Assembly (NCBI RefSeq): GCF_037038585.1
Contig: NC_092525.1
Location: 20,976,867-21,040,866 of the forward strand
DNA length: 64,000 nucleotides
Direction: 5' to 3'
DNA from: Patagioenas fasciata
Lineage: Eukaryota > Chordata > Aves > Columbiformes > Columbidae
Shown here piece by piece: positions 47,513 to 60,150 of this stretch. The notes below the pieces were generated by a model that saw nothing but the letters and a program-made list of their open reading frames with translations, was not told the DNA's origin and ran no database searches. Position 1 is the stretch's first letter. Each line of letters opens with the position of its first letter. Position numbers and translations under genes: made by a program.

Positions 47513-50459
47513 CTACCACAGAACACAGGGAATAAAAACAAATACTGAGAGAAGGTCTGAATTTCCATGCAGGCGTGCGAGAGACAGATCTGGTGGCTGC
47601 TCACTTTTCATTTATTTTCTTTGTTCTGTGTCAGAATATATTATGATACAAATCTTTCTGGCTTGCAGACATAAAGCCTCTTTTGTGGAACAGTAGATAC
47701 TTATTTCCTCTTGATCCTTCAGACTGTTTTTTTTTCTTCTTTCAAATTTCAGTAGATTTTTCAGTATTTTTGCGGTGGGTTTTTGAGTAATTCAGAGCAT
47801 AAAGCTATCTAAGGAATTTTTCTTTGTAATAGATCTTCATGAGTTGACTTCCTGCAAACATACTTGAGTGAAAGCTCCATCAAAAATGCTGCTGTCTCTT
47901 AACTTGTGTGAAGATCAGGATGGGAGAATAAAAACCCACAAAAGTTTTGAAGACTTCACAAGAACATTTAGAAAAGTTACTGAAAATTCCCCAGTATTTT
48001 CTGGGAATTTTTTTTAATCAGTGTTCTGCATTTCCCCTGAAATGTGTTTCTGCCTTGGACTGTGAATAAATCTCTCTTGCCAAAACTTTGTTAGTCTGAG
48101 TATTCATAACGCCATTTACATGGTGGCAACTGGGTGAAATATCATATCACTCCCCCATGCGTGCTCTTCGAATTTTAGGCTTCCACCCTACCACTGAACC
48201 TCCAGATAAGTCCTACTTCTTCCCTACTTTTTATTTCCAGTAATTCTCTTCCTTCAAAGTTTTCCATTTTTTTCTCCAACACCTCAATTGAGACAGGGAT
48301 CCCACCTGTGCCTATTTGCCATTTTCCCAAACATGGCAGCATCCTCTCAACCTCCTCTATCGCTACTCCACTTGCGTTTCTTTGATGTATAAGATTTCTG
48401 AGGCTGGGATGGAAAGGTTTTCATTCCAAACATGTTTCACACTTAATCAGCCTCAGGAAAAAATAGAAAAATTTAAAAAAAAATTAAAAGTTGTTGGTTT
48501 GTTTTATTTTTTTTAAAAAAGCAAGATTCTCGGAAAGGTCGGTTTGGAAAACATCAGCCACGCCACTTTGAAAGCCTCCGACTGGCTGATAAACCTGACA
48601 GTGAACAATGCCACCAGCTCGCTGCTGGTGACAGCTCCTGTTCCAGTGACAGCAGGGACATTGCTCATGTCAGTGGCCTCTGAGCAGGGACCTGGGTCCC
48701 TTCAGGACAGGGATGCCCAAGCACAACCTACAGCAGACGTGTTCCCCTTGCAGCCAGGAGCCACCCTCAGAGCAGGATCCAAGCGAAGGTGTTGTTTGCT
48801 TTGCCGTGTTATCTCATATAAACCACTCGGATTTGCTCTAGGAATAACAAAATGCCTTGATGCTTTGTTTGCATTTTATTCACTCACGGCTAGGATTTCC
48901 AAGAGCTCAGAAGTGTGGGCACACAGATGCTGCTCCACAGTCAGCCCAGCATTTGGCTTTCAGAATAAAATTCAACTTACACTCAATGCCTACAAGGAAA
49001 GAAAAATAAGGAAACCCATCTAGATTAACTGGCTCATTCAGTGTCCCACAAGTTTTCATTCACAGCTTTTGCTGCCAGCGTCACACCATTACAAATTGAA
49101 CGGTTCAAAGCTTTGTTTCTCCAGAGGCTTTTTCCTTCATATAAAATACACGTTATTGCAATGCATCCCCATGGCACCACACCAGCTGAGATCAGTCATC
49201 TGCATTCACCAGAGCAAAGAACTCACTTCTGCTTAGCCAAAAAAAGGGGGAAAAAAGTTCATTCGTGGACCACACAGTGTTAAGTAGAGGTACAAGGGCT
49301 ATATGTGTCCTGGATGCCTGCTTAGGGTCACCTCCAAACCTCAGCAGCACCTGGGCCACCTGCCTTAGCTCCAATCTGTCCTGTGTGCTGCTGTGATTTC
49401 CCCCAGCTGTCCCAAAAGCTAAAGTTACCCCCCACTCTGCACATAAGTGCCTCTTCCAGTGGCAAAACCAAATTTCTGGGCTCAGGTCTCTAAGGAGAGA
49501 CCAAACCTGGCTCAGCTTTTCCCAGCAGCTCCTGCAACACAATTTGCGCCTTGCTCCCTTCCCTCATATAGTGCATAAAAACCTGGAAAACAAACCACCA
49601 TGATTTTATACACAACACAGGGAAAAAAAAGTGAACCAAACCAAATCAAAACAGAGCGCTCGTGTGACACATCATGGCTTGCCCAATCATTTTTGCAAGA
49701 TGTTGTATCTTTACACCCTAAAATACTCTATGTGCATCTCCCCATGTCAGTCAAAATCTGCCTGTGCAGAGCAGCATGGGGGAGAAACCCCTTTTATTCA
49801 GGAGGTGACCAGAGGGAGAGATCTCCACCCTTTTTCACTGAACATGTAAAATATTTGATTACTGGTGTAAAGCAATAGGAAACTACATCCCCATCATAAC
49901 GATAACAAAGCACCACGTTGCAGACCCACAAGCATTTACCCTGTTCCTGCTCTGGGCTGGCTGCTGCTACTATGCACTGTCATTCATCTAACAGCAACTT
50001 CCACTTCCACTTGAAAAAAATAGCCTAACATTTAAAAAAATAGCATTCCATATACAGAAACACATGTTTCTCTGTAAATATTTAGAGAACATGTGAATCC
50101 TCAAGAGAACAGGGCCAAGTGGTGAGAGCGTCAGCAATTGCTCTTGTTGCTTTCCAAACCCCAAACACAAACAGTCACAGCCTTTCTCCATCTCTCTCTT
50201 GCAAAGGAGCGATTCTTCTTGCAGTGGCCCCCATGCATCCCATTGCTGTGGCACGGTGATGCTCAACATGTCGTTTGACACTTTATGGGACTTTTAAAAC
50301 AGCAGGTGTGCAAGATGCAACCCTGGGTTCAACAGTGGGGATGAGAGGTTCCATCCAGTCAAAGAAAACAAGAAAACAAAACAAAAATTCTCCTTTTCAT
50401 GGCTTGCAGCTGGTCATGAAAAGGCTGGAGTGATGGAGCCCTCTGTAACCTTGGGGTCT
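47513..50459. other. Unique non-coding DNA
   Basis: No exon or repeat is recognised with confidence. The 159-codon frame at 48544-49023 plus depends on a TTG start and shows no domain. A- and T-rich runs occur near 48470-48525. Confidence 0.45.
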
Positions 50460-50790
50460 TCTACGGGCGGCGGATGGGAGGGGAGCGGGCAGCCTCTGTC
50501 TCCCTGGAAGTGCTTATCAAGTGGAAGGAAGTTATAATAAAATTTACTGCAGTTCCACAAAGCACCACTGTTTGTGTGTTATTAATCACTTACACGGGTC
50601 CCCGTCAGAGGAAATGGCAGCCCCGACAGTGATTTATACGCTATTTAGATAACCCGAGGGGAGCACGTTATGAGCTCCGCGCCCAGGCTGTTGTCTGTCG
50701 AGGGTTGTCCCTTATTCCAAACATGGCGGGTCCCCTCGGACCCTGCCTTTCACCTTCAAAGCAACCGCGTGCCTTATCAGGGCCACCGCC
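50460..50790. promoter_or_regulatory. CpG-enriched patch with YY1-like site
   Basis: About nineteen CpGs occur in some 330 bases, well above the surrounding sequence (for example ACGGGCGGCGG, CTCCGCGCCC and CCGCGTGCC). At 50718-50730 CAAACATGGCGGG matches the YY1 consensus (AAnATGGCGGC), a site often found just downstream of transcription starts. No first exon can be fixed, and on the minus strand no strong donor was identified. It could be a weak CpG island or a regulatory element of another kind. Confidence 0.3.
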
Positions 50791-52835
50791 AAAGCAGACA
50801 CTTTCCAAACACATCCAAATGCAGCAGCTTTTCCCATAATGAGCAGATCAAACAGTCCCTCCTGCCTGCAAACAAAATCTCTGGCTGGAAAACAAAGTGG
50901 CTGTCCCCCGCTTCGAGTCCTGGGGGACGCCAAGTGCAGGTGCGGGACAATGTTGCTGCTTCCCCCAGTGCTGAGCCCTTGCAGGGCTGTGCCCAGTGCA
51001 GGTCCCATCCCCTGCTCGCCCCAGCATGGTAAATCCCATTGGGATGTTCATTTTACAGTGGAAAAATTGTTAATCATAAACGGAGGGATGTCAGTGTCCT
51101 TCCAGGAAAAAAAAAAAAAGAGAGAGAGAGATATTTGCATAACTTATGTTTTGAAAACAACCTTTTTATTTTAAAATACAGCATCAGCAAGCGTGGAGTG
51201 CGATGTGCTCATGCAGCAGCAGGTGCTGGACTCGCAAGTGTTTCTGCAGCGCTGCCATGGGCTTTGGCCAGAGCTCCGCAGCTGCGCAGCCCCATGCGAC
51301 GCGGGGAGGACAGTGCAGGAGGGACGAGACAGGGGATCCTGCTCTCTTTGCTGCCACAGAGACCCAGGCTCACCATGTTACAGCACTGCATTTCTTCTCC
51401 CAACCATTCCTCCAGCAAAGCCCTTCTGCTCCTCATCTCTAACTCTACATTTGGGGTGCTCTGCCTGCTGCTCCATCCTGTAGGATGAGATCTTGCTCTG
51501 TGGTCTGTTCTCAGATGCACAAGAAAGGACCCATGGGACTCAATCCTCAATCACTCTTTCTCTAAAAATCTGCAAAATTTCTGTTTCTTCCCCACACCTC
51601 CCCTTTGCTTTCTCATTTAGGTAACTTCAGACCAGCAGGAAGGCCCAATTTTGCTCAGTCTGAACCAAAATGTTCTTCTGCACAGAAAAGCATTCAAATC
51701 TCTCTTTCCATCCTGACTTTTTTTCCCCCCTATGATGTGGAAGTTTATGTATCCTTGAAAAGCCCACGTCCCTGTTTCCGAGGGAGCCCGGAGGAAGCAG
51801 TTCGGGGGATATGGCAGCAGCACAGCTCGTCTCAGTTTCGGTAGAAGAAGGGTTGTTTTCCTTGCCCCTAATCTCTTCTGCGTATCGCATTTCCTCTCTG
51901 TTTCATAAATGAACAAATTTACTGTAGTCATTAGAGTTTTACTCCAAAATTAAAGGCAGGCTAATACAAAACTATGCACATAGTAACTTCGCTTTTGTTA
52001 GGTCAGATGTTTCTTAATCAAAACCATATTTTTTGCAAAGTCTAGTGAGCTTAGGTACCTTTTTTTAAAAAAAAAAAAAAGAAAAAATGGAGTTAACCTT
52101 CCATTAAATATTAACCTTTCTTCGCCATAAACAACCCAGCTCCAGATCAATGGTGTTGACGTTTGCTTTCGCAAATGCAAGTGTTTGTTTCTGTCTTTTT
52201 GTAAACAGAGGTAATGTCCTCATGACCTTTTCATTTGAGTTGACATTGGAAACCACACGGTACAAAGACACAACCCAGAAAGCCCTGGCTGCAGAACTGG
52301 CTCTTTTGGAGAGGTTCGAAGTCCCACATCACGGGTGGCTCTGAGGTTCAAGCAGAGCTCCACAGATTAGAGAACCTGAAATTCAGAAACGTGCTCAGCA
52401 GTTCATCTGGAAACCCAGATTTGACATTTTGCCCTCTGCAGCCTTCCAGCTGGTGATGCAGAAATACTGCCACATGCTACAGGTTTCAGCCAAGTCCAAG
52501 GCAAGCTCAGGACTCAAGAGCATGCATTCCATGGAGTAGCTGCCCTCCCTTTTGCCTGGGTGATATAAACCATCATTGCCAAGAAGCCACAGAGCTTGGA
52601 GGGAACTATCAGTGAGGAAAAGGCCGTCCAGATCTGCAAGTGTGCTGCACTCGGCAGGGACTGCTCACTGTGGGCTATTCAGGTCTCCCCTCCTTCCCAA
52701 TTTCTACCTTCCAGTCCCATGTGGATGGCTTGGACAGCATCAGAGACTCTAAACAACACTAGATGCCTGTATCATCTGAAACGATCCCGTATTTTCCCTG
52801 GATTTACAGCTTTCATTAGCCTTCCCATTTCAGAA
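50791..52835. other. Unique non-coding DNA with an A-GA simple repeat
   Basis: No exon is recognised. A thirteen-A run at 51107-51119 is followed by a GA repeat to 51131. Another T/A-rich homopolymer pair lies at 52060-52087. Frames at 51039-51550 overlap on both strands in a stop-poor patch. Confidence 0.5.
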
Positions 52836-53128
52836 AATCACAGAACAGTTTGGGTTGAAGGGACCTTCCCTGCTCCCCCAGTGCCACCCCTGCCATGAGC
52901 AGGGACATCTTCACCAGCTCAGGTTGCTCAGAGCCTGGGATGTCTTCAGGGATGGGGCATCCACCACCTCTCTGGGCAACCTGGGCCAGGCTCTCATCAC
53001 CCTCACTGTAAAAATTTCTTCCTCATGCCCAGCCTGTCTCCCCTGCTTAATTTAAAACCATCACCCCTTGTCCTATCGCAGCAGGCTCTGCTAAAAAGTC
53101 TGTGCCCATCTTTCTTATAGGCCCCTTA
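52836..53128 (-). mobile_element. CR1 LINE 3' fragment, inverted
   Basis: This is a minus-orientation CR1 of the 5043/26945 subfamily. Read on the plus strand it shows AATCACAGAACAGTTTGGGT, then CCCTGCCATGAGCAGGGACA, CACCTCTCTGGGCAACCTGG, ATTTCTTCCTCATGCCCAGC and TGTCCTATCGCAGCAGG, and fades near TTCTTATAGGCCC. About 14 bases around GAGCC|TGGGATGTC are missing relative to the copy at 15045. It is non-coding. Confidence 0.93.
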
Positions 53129-54642
53129 TTTATTAGATCCTGTTGAAAACCTCAGTTCCATCTTTTGGAGCCGTCATGCCTTTCTAAAGCATGACCCCGT
53201 GCACAGGCAAGTGCAGAACTCCTCAGAGCCATACAGCCGGACTTTTATTTCAGCTTGGTAACACAAAGTGGCGGCTTCTATGCCATGGTGCTATTTCGCT
53301 CTCCTATTCTGGAAGCACCGAGGGTACCCAAACAGGACAATCCCCCCTTGTGCTCGATATTGCACACCCACAGGTCTGAACACACAGATTTCTCAGCCCT
53401 GTATTTGCTGTATTTGCTGGAGGTTCTTTTCCCCTACTCAGGTCAAAGGAAAGGGAAGGCAAACACTGCAAGGTGAAACATGTCCTCACATGGGTCAGGT
53501 CCAGGAGCAACAGGGTCAACGTGGAAATACGGGAAGATGCCGGCACTAAGTCAAATGTTCCCTGCCCATTCCCCCAAAACCTACTGCAAAAGCTTTCAGC
53601 TGTGTGCATTTCATCGCTCTCGAATTTAGGGTTTGCACCTGAGGCTGTCAATAGCAATCCCACTTCTTCCCACCTTTTCCCACTCTCCCACACTGGAACT
53701 CTGAGCTGCAGTCCGAAATGAGCATTAAAACCACCAGAGAAAGGATTTAACAGCCCAGGAGTCCTTATCCACCCATGGCATCCCTGTCTCTGCTTCAACC
53801 ACAAGCTCTCATACTGGCTGCAGTGCTAAAAATAAATTAGTGCTATTTAAATCAGAAAGCAAGATGTACTTTTTCTCTCGTCCTGCAGGTTCAAGTAGTC
53901 GCAGCTAAAATAACCGATCTTTTTCGTTGGTGTTTTCCTCAGTTTATTTTAATCCTCATATGGATAAGTTATGAAATTGTGGTAGCACATTTATTGACTC
54001 AAAGTATTCATTCAGAAGCGGCAGACCACCAAGAGCCCAAATTTTACACATGAAGCAATCCCTCTTTGAACAGAAGCACCAGTTTCATGCTCATAAATAA
54101 CAACAGGAGAGAAAGAAGACAAGTCTAAATAATATATAGAGAGAGGGCTCAGTAACAAACACAGCTCACTTTTCAAAACAGCCTTACAAAAATGCTGTTT
54201 GTACCACAGGTCTCAGCTGGACAATATGAGGAATGTCAGGAATCTCATTTCTAGAGTCCAGTCTTCAGAGAAAAGGCAGTTTTTGAGAAGTGCCCGATGA
54301 TACAATCCTGAAAACAGTTTTATAAATCACAGCTGACACAGCCCAGAAAACAGCTACTTTGGAGCCCCAGCGACCATGGCAGGAGATATGCTTTTACCTG
54401 TTATTTTTGGTTTGTGTCTCTTACAGGACAGTTTATTTCAAGCCCCGAGTGCTTTATAAGTACCTTAAACAACTCTCCAAACCACCACACTGGGGGAAGG
54501 TGTTTGTGCCTGAGCCCTTACGTCAGTGACTTCATTTGGTCGGAGCATCATAAATGAGAGAAAAATAACATTTTTCTGTGGTAGTAACCCCAACTTCTTT
54601 GCATGTTTATTTCTCCTTCCTGAGAGTGTGGCAGCATGAATG
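53129..54642. other. Unique non-coding DNA
   Basis: No feature is recognised. The 166-codon frame at 53304-53804 minus overlaps plus-strand frames of similar size and carries no motif. Confidence 0.5.
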
Positions 54643-54745
54643 ACAGAATCATAGAACGTCCTGAGTTGGACAGGACCCACAAGGATCATCAAGTCCAACT
54701 CTTGTCCTGCATAGCACAATGCCAAAATTCACACCATGTGTCTGA
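54643..54745 (-). mobile_element. CR1 LINE tail fragment, inverted
   Basis: About 100 bases of a CR1 3' end are present in minus orientation: ACAGAATCATAGAACGTCCT, GAGTTGGACAGGACCCACAA, GGATCATCAAGTCCAACTCT and ACACCATGTGTCTGAGG. The GAGTTGGA and ACCCACAAGGATCAT blocks mark a subfamily different from the others in the window. Confidence 0.88.
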
Positions 54746-57039
54746 GGGCCATTTGTAACTTGCTGATGTTCTTGGTGGCAGTAGTTTGACTCGTTCTGAA
54801 TCAGCATTTCTAAAAACCTTTATGGACTTGAAAGCCCATTCTGAAAGGGGGGGAAGCTGGGAGGTTTGCCCCTGACACACACCCTCCTGAAGGAATCAGG
54901 ATCTCTCACCTGCTAAGCTGACACGACTCAGTAATGATTTCTCACCAGGTTTGCCTTCATATTTTTATTTCTCCACTTGGTTTTCCTTCTCAGCACACAA
55001 AAGAGCTGCTTCTCCTCACTGACTCATTGTCACACTCCCATGGGGCAGCAGTCGGCACTGTCCCACCAGCATCACTGACAACCAGCAGAGTACAGAACCT
55101 GCAGGAACTCACTCCAATTCCCCCCGAGGCATTTCCTAATTGTCAGCACCAAGCAGCAGAGATGTAAAAGCATCTACTACCCACATGAACCCCCTCAGCC
55201 TCAGGATCAGCTGTGTCTCTACACTCAGTGCACCAGCAAGGTATCAGAGGAGACATCCCAAGTGAATCTCCAGACCTGCTGGATGTAAACTCTGTTTGTG
55301 ATGTGCTTGTGACACAAAGCAGAGACATGACCCAGGATCTTCCAGAGGATGGATGGGTTCATTAACACACTGTCAGGCTCCAGGGAGCTGGTTGGAAGGA
55401 GTTGGCTTAAAGGATGGAGGCTTGATGGGCAGGCGGGAAACCTGTGTGCTTCTGTGACATGCTGCAGTAGGGATTTTTTGGTGAAAAATGATGACTGCTT
55501 TGGAAGCTGCGAAAATCTAAAGTAAACTGGGATGGTGTCTGCACTGGCATGCCAGCAGCTCCAAGAGGAATCTACTCGTGGAGCCCCATCTCCTTCCTGA
55601 AGGAGGGGATGAACTGGCCACTTTCCCCTCTTCAGTCCCACACCGTCCATAACAAGGCAAGGCGCAGGGGGAAAACCAGCATGTTCTCCAGACACATCTC
55701 ACATCTACCGAATGCCACAGGCCTGTTCCCTTGCTCCATCATTACCTCTGCATGGATAACCTTCATGTCCACCTTGGTGGTTCTCAAGTTCACCTTCCCT
55801 CCCCAAGCCCCCCAGCTGCAGGATATAGAGATGTGTCTGCTGGTGCTGCCCCACAGCTGCAGCCAGAGTTCGGCCCCACTACCCCCAGCATCGGTGGCTG
55901 AATTCCCCTCAGCTGAGTGTTGCCCTAAGTGATTAACCAGACAAGCACCACCCTGCAGTGATCCAGCTGGACGGGTGACTTGAAAGCAGTTTTGCTCATG
56001 ACATGCTTGGACTCTGCCTGGTGAGAGCGAAGGTTGAAGCTAAAAACATCATTCACCAGTGAGCACATTTTTGCATTTCAAAGAAAAAACAATTTTACTT
56101 GCTAATAAACGATTTGTTTATTTACCCTTTCCTCCCAGAGAATAGTTTCATGGCTGCAAGTCCAGATAACTTATGCTTCTATTTAACTCGCGTGTGACTT
56201 CGAGGTCACCCATTCAGGGAAGTGCAGTATTTCTTACGGTGGGTATGGAACAAAAATCAGCTGGGCTCTTGCCAGATGGGAGGTTTGTATCTCCCCATGC
56301 AGAAGACACCCAAGTGGCAGCCTGGCTGGTGGTCATGCGGAACGGAGAGGTCAGGGACCATCCATCAGGTTGGGTCCTTTCTGGGTGAGCAGAGCCGAGT
56401 AAAAAAGTAGTTAACTCACCAGCTCCATTCCTGGAATTGGAAAAGCCATTGGGAGTGGTGTTTTTATGCTATGCAGTACAGCATAAGCTGTCAGCCAGTT
56501 TGTTTTGTTTGCTAATGTAGCCCAACAAGCGAGTGGTGGGTAAATGTAATCGGTTTGAGAACACGCAGTTCCTGGAGAGGTTTTGAGATATGTCCAAGAG
56601 TGACCCCGTTTCCCTGGACTGCTGCAAGGGTTGGGGTTTGAGTTTGTTTGCTTCCCCTTTGCTTTATTTTTAACACAGAGCAGACCTCATTTATGGTAAC
56701 AGGAAAACCAAGAGCTCTATTAAAGCTGTGATTATACTGTTGCCAAGTATTTGGGGTCCTGAAGTTTTTTTTCAATAAGAAAAACCTCCCTGCTCCCCAT
56801 CACAGGTAAACCTGTTAAACACTTTTCAAAGGGGGGTTTTTCTTCCTGTCCCCCTTGTGTCAGAAATGGTTTCATGTGTTGGTAATTTTCAGGTGCGAAC
56901 AATAATATCTCAGTGATTCAGAACTGAAGCACCCGTATTCAGATTTTCAAGAGAAAACAAGATTTTCCAGTGGGACATTTCAGTTTCTTCAGGAGCTCCA
57001 ACCGTTGCTCCAAGAGAAGACGGCAGCACTTCAGACACT
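54746..57039. other. Unique non-coding DNA
   Basis: No interspersed repeat is recognised. A possible 11-nt microexon on the minus strand at 56420-56430 is reported as a finding. The 156-codon frame at 55225-55695 minus and its plus-strand counterparts lack recognisable domains. Confidence 0.5.
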
Positions 57040-57130
57040 GTCTTATTAATCCTCCTCGCACCTTGGGTGTATAGAGGGTATTAACCTCAATTTACAGATC
57101 AGAAAAACAAGACAAAAGGGAGATGAGTGA
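57040..57130 (+). mobile_element. MIR-like SINE fragment
   Basis: TTATTAATCCTCCTCGCACC followed by ATTAACCTCAATTTACAGAT and CAGAAAAACAAGAC follows the order of the MIR core and 3' region (TTAATCCTCACAACAACC, then CCATTTTACAGATGAGGAAA). It is heavily diverged, as expected of an amniote-age SINE. The downstream part (AGCCAAGG near 57161) may continue it. Confidence 0.5.
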
Positions 57131-60049
57131 CAGCTGTAATGAACACATTACTTCACTCAGCCAAGGATTACAATTCATGAACCCCCAGTTCCCAATTCCC
57201 TAATTAGTAAACGACATAGCTTCTCCAACAGACCAGAAATGGATATTTTGGAATAAAGGAAAATATTATCCTTCAGACGTTTGGGTTCCTGCACAATATC
57301 TTGCTACCGACGGCAATCATGAGCCCTGCTTCTGACACTGTCACCTCTCCTGCTTTGGTTAATGACAAATTCATCTTCAAGGAGGAAAGACCTGCTGTCG
57401 TACCACGTCACAGGAGGAAGCATTACAGAAATGTAACTATTCAGCAAATTTCGGGGGATCTGGCTGTGTCGGGGGCTGTTCTTCACATGCTGATTACAGC
57501 TCCCATGCTCAGTTTTATTTGCTGAGTATTTAAGTCTTGCTGCCAATGGAAACCCAGTTTCATCAACAGTTTTTTCTGGCAGGAGAACATATAATAAATT
57601 TGATTAAAAATTAATACCAATCACTTAAGTGAAGATCCAGAGTGTTGTATAACTCTAACAAGTGAAAATCAATACTTGTCTGTAGAGGACATAGTTTTTT
57701 TGCATACATTGCAAACAACGCATCTCGGTCTGGGCAAGAACCCTCGTCAGGAGCAATCCCAGTGACCCCACAGCATCACCCCGTACAACCTATTTCACCC
57801 TTGCATCTCTCCTAACAGTCCATGGTGCCACAGAAAAGTTTCTGTATTTATGTGGCCAAATCCTACGTACCCATTCCCCTCAAATATTTCCTAGCTATGC
57901 ACTTCTAAATCTCAGACTTTCACAGGCATTCTGGGTTTAACCGATAAGTTTCCATATTTTCCAGAAGAAAGTTGTTTGTTTGTTTCCTACTGGAAAAGAA
58001 ACAACATTCCATAAAAATCTATAAGCTTCACAAATTTTTATAATAGGAAATCTCTTCTAGAAAAAGTATTCTGATTTTCCTGAAATGGAAGGGTTGACGT
58101 TACTCTGACCGGCACATTTCAACCTCCTCTTTTGTTTGCAATACAATGATATAATTTTAGAGAAGTGAAAAACACTTTCATTAGTGAAAAAAAAATAAAA
58201 CAGTTTATTTTTGGTTTTGAGATTTTCTTCCCCTTCAGAAAATGTTTCCTTTCCTGTAATTTCAGAATGTGTTTTCTCTAATTTCAGGTTTTTTCCATAA
58301 ATAACAAATCCGATTCCTGTCCCGCTCTATTGCATCCATTATGCAGGGTCCTCCCAGGAATGGCATGCCTCAAGGATTAAAGAGATGTAATGTTTGTAGA
58401 GAGATAAAGATTAAGTTCACCCAGTTCTTAGACCTCATGCCGGCACTGAGCACAAGACTGAATTTCACTTTGTATGAGTTATCACAACTGAAACTGCTCT
58501 TCAGTGGAAACCACTATGCAACCATCCATTTGCAGTTGTAAAAGTCAATATATTTAAGCCTGCAGTGCATAACAATGACCCCTATGGATCCTCCAACGTT
58601 TTTCTTGGATCTGTATAAGCCTGTTTTTAATATATTACTCATCTAAATTGTTCCTGGGACTTGATTATTTGCTGGAGTTAAAATATCCAATCTTTAAAGA
58701 TTTTTAAACATGTGCACGCTGAATTCCCCACTGCAATAAGCTTCATTTAGCTCAACTAAAACTGCCGTGCCATAAAAAAATGCTTTAAAAAAATCTCAAA
58801 CTAACAGTTCTCCTGGTTGGTGGAAGCTCCCCAGGCAGGATTCCTTAGTGATGATAATCTCTGGTTTTGGCTGGCTCTGCTTGGTCCCTGGAAGAATAAA
58901 ATCCAGTTTTCACTGAGCTGCATATTGAGGTGAAAGCCGAGGGCACAGCCATCCCCTCTCCCCTGCAGCGTCCTTCCCCGTAGTACATGGAGACTGGATG
59001 TACCCCAAGGAAAAAAATGTGGCAAGCCAAGCGATCTACAAAACAATATTGATTTATGCTCTGTCTCTGAAAAGCATACGAAATCGCCCTCGTTTGCATG
59101 CGCAGGGGCTCGCTGCATTCCTTCCCTCAGTATTCAAAGGCAAATCACCGCATCTGCAGCCCAAAACAGGGTCCAGGGTCCGTCCTTTTGTCACCGCGAA
59201 CTGTCGGGGGAGAAGCCTGCAGAATTCAAAAGCCGATCAAAGACGGTTCAGCCTTTGCCTGCTTTGTTTTCTAAGCCCCAGTTCCTTTTCAGGATGCTGG
59301 TGTAAATTAGGGGTGAGCCTATTGAAGGAGGTGAAGTTATAAGAGAAAATGACAGGGCCAAAAAAACCAAACTAAACAACAAAAAACATCAGCAGGCAAC
59401 TTTTCCATCTCCATTTCTTCCGCAAAGAAGGAGAAATGGGTCATCTTGAAAATAACTGCACAGGGCCCAGCATTTTCTCCTTCCTCTCCTTTTCTATGTG
59501 GCAGGGCAATTGGGCAATCGGGCAATCATGCGAACAACTGCATAAAGTTCAGCAAAAGGTGGCGGGTTCTCCTCCTCCTCTGAATAATCTTCCCTTTGGT
59601 CAGCAGCAATTAATACAAGAGTGTTATTCTCTTGTGTTTTCCAAGGGTTAGGATGGTGTTCAGAGGAAATGCCAAATACTTATTTCTAAAACTTGAAGTT
59701 TTGCAAACTGTTCACCTCTGTGACTCTGAAGTCTGGGGGGAAACACCCTAATTTATGTGTCTTTGATTGACTTTTGCGGAAATTCAGAATGTCTTTATCT
59801 CAGCCATACAGTCAGATTTCTGTGGTTTTGGCCACAGAGCCTCCCTACAGTTTCAACAGCTTGATATCCAGAATGAATAAATCTGATACGTGCATGCTTT
59901 TACAACCCCCTTGTCTTATTCCCCCAGGGAAAAATATCATCTGCCCTATTGTTGACTGCTTGGATTTACCCCCGCAATATCCCTCCCATCAACATGTGAT
60001 TAATCACCCTGCTCCAGCAGGCACCTCTCAGGAACTCGAGACCTTTTAC
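57131..60049. other. Unique non-coding DNA
   Basis: No exon is recognised. Three tandem copies of an 8-base GGGCAATC/T unit lie at 59504-59527. AT-rich stretches near 58140-58310 and 58620-58800 have no repeat signature. Confidence 0.5.
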
Positions 60050-60150
60050 AAGCCTTAATTAAGCCTTGCAACATCCCTGTAAAGTAGGTTGAAGCTGAGG
60101 TTAAACGATTTGCCTGAGGTGACAGAGCAAATCAGAAGCAGGGATAGAAA
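60050..60150 (+). mobile_element. MIR-like SINE fragment
   Basis: CCTTGCAACATCCCTGTAAA, GTAGGTTGAAGCTGAGGTTA, AACGATTTGCCTGAGGTGAC and AGAGCAAATCAGAAGCAGGG follow the MIR 3' half closely (ACAACCCTATGAGGTAG, CTGAGGCTCAGAGAGGTTAA, TGACTTGCCCAAGGTCACA, GCAGAGCTGGGAT). The A-T block CCATTTTACAGATGAGG is deleted. It is an ancient tRNA-derived SINE remnant. Confidence 0.72.

Noticed and set aside
48544..49023. 159-codon open frame on the plus strand
   Set aside because: It relies on a TTG start, has no recognisable domain, and lies in sequence without splice or promoter signals.
53304..53804. 166-codon open frame on the minus strand
   Set aside because: It overlaps plus-strand frames of similar length and shows no motif; consistent with a stop-poor chance stretch.
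55225..55695. 156-codon open frame on the minus strand
   Set aside because: No domain or splice context was seen, and it is overlapped by a 127-codon plus frame.
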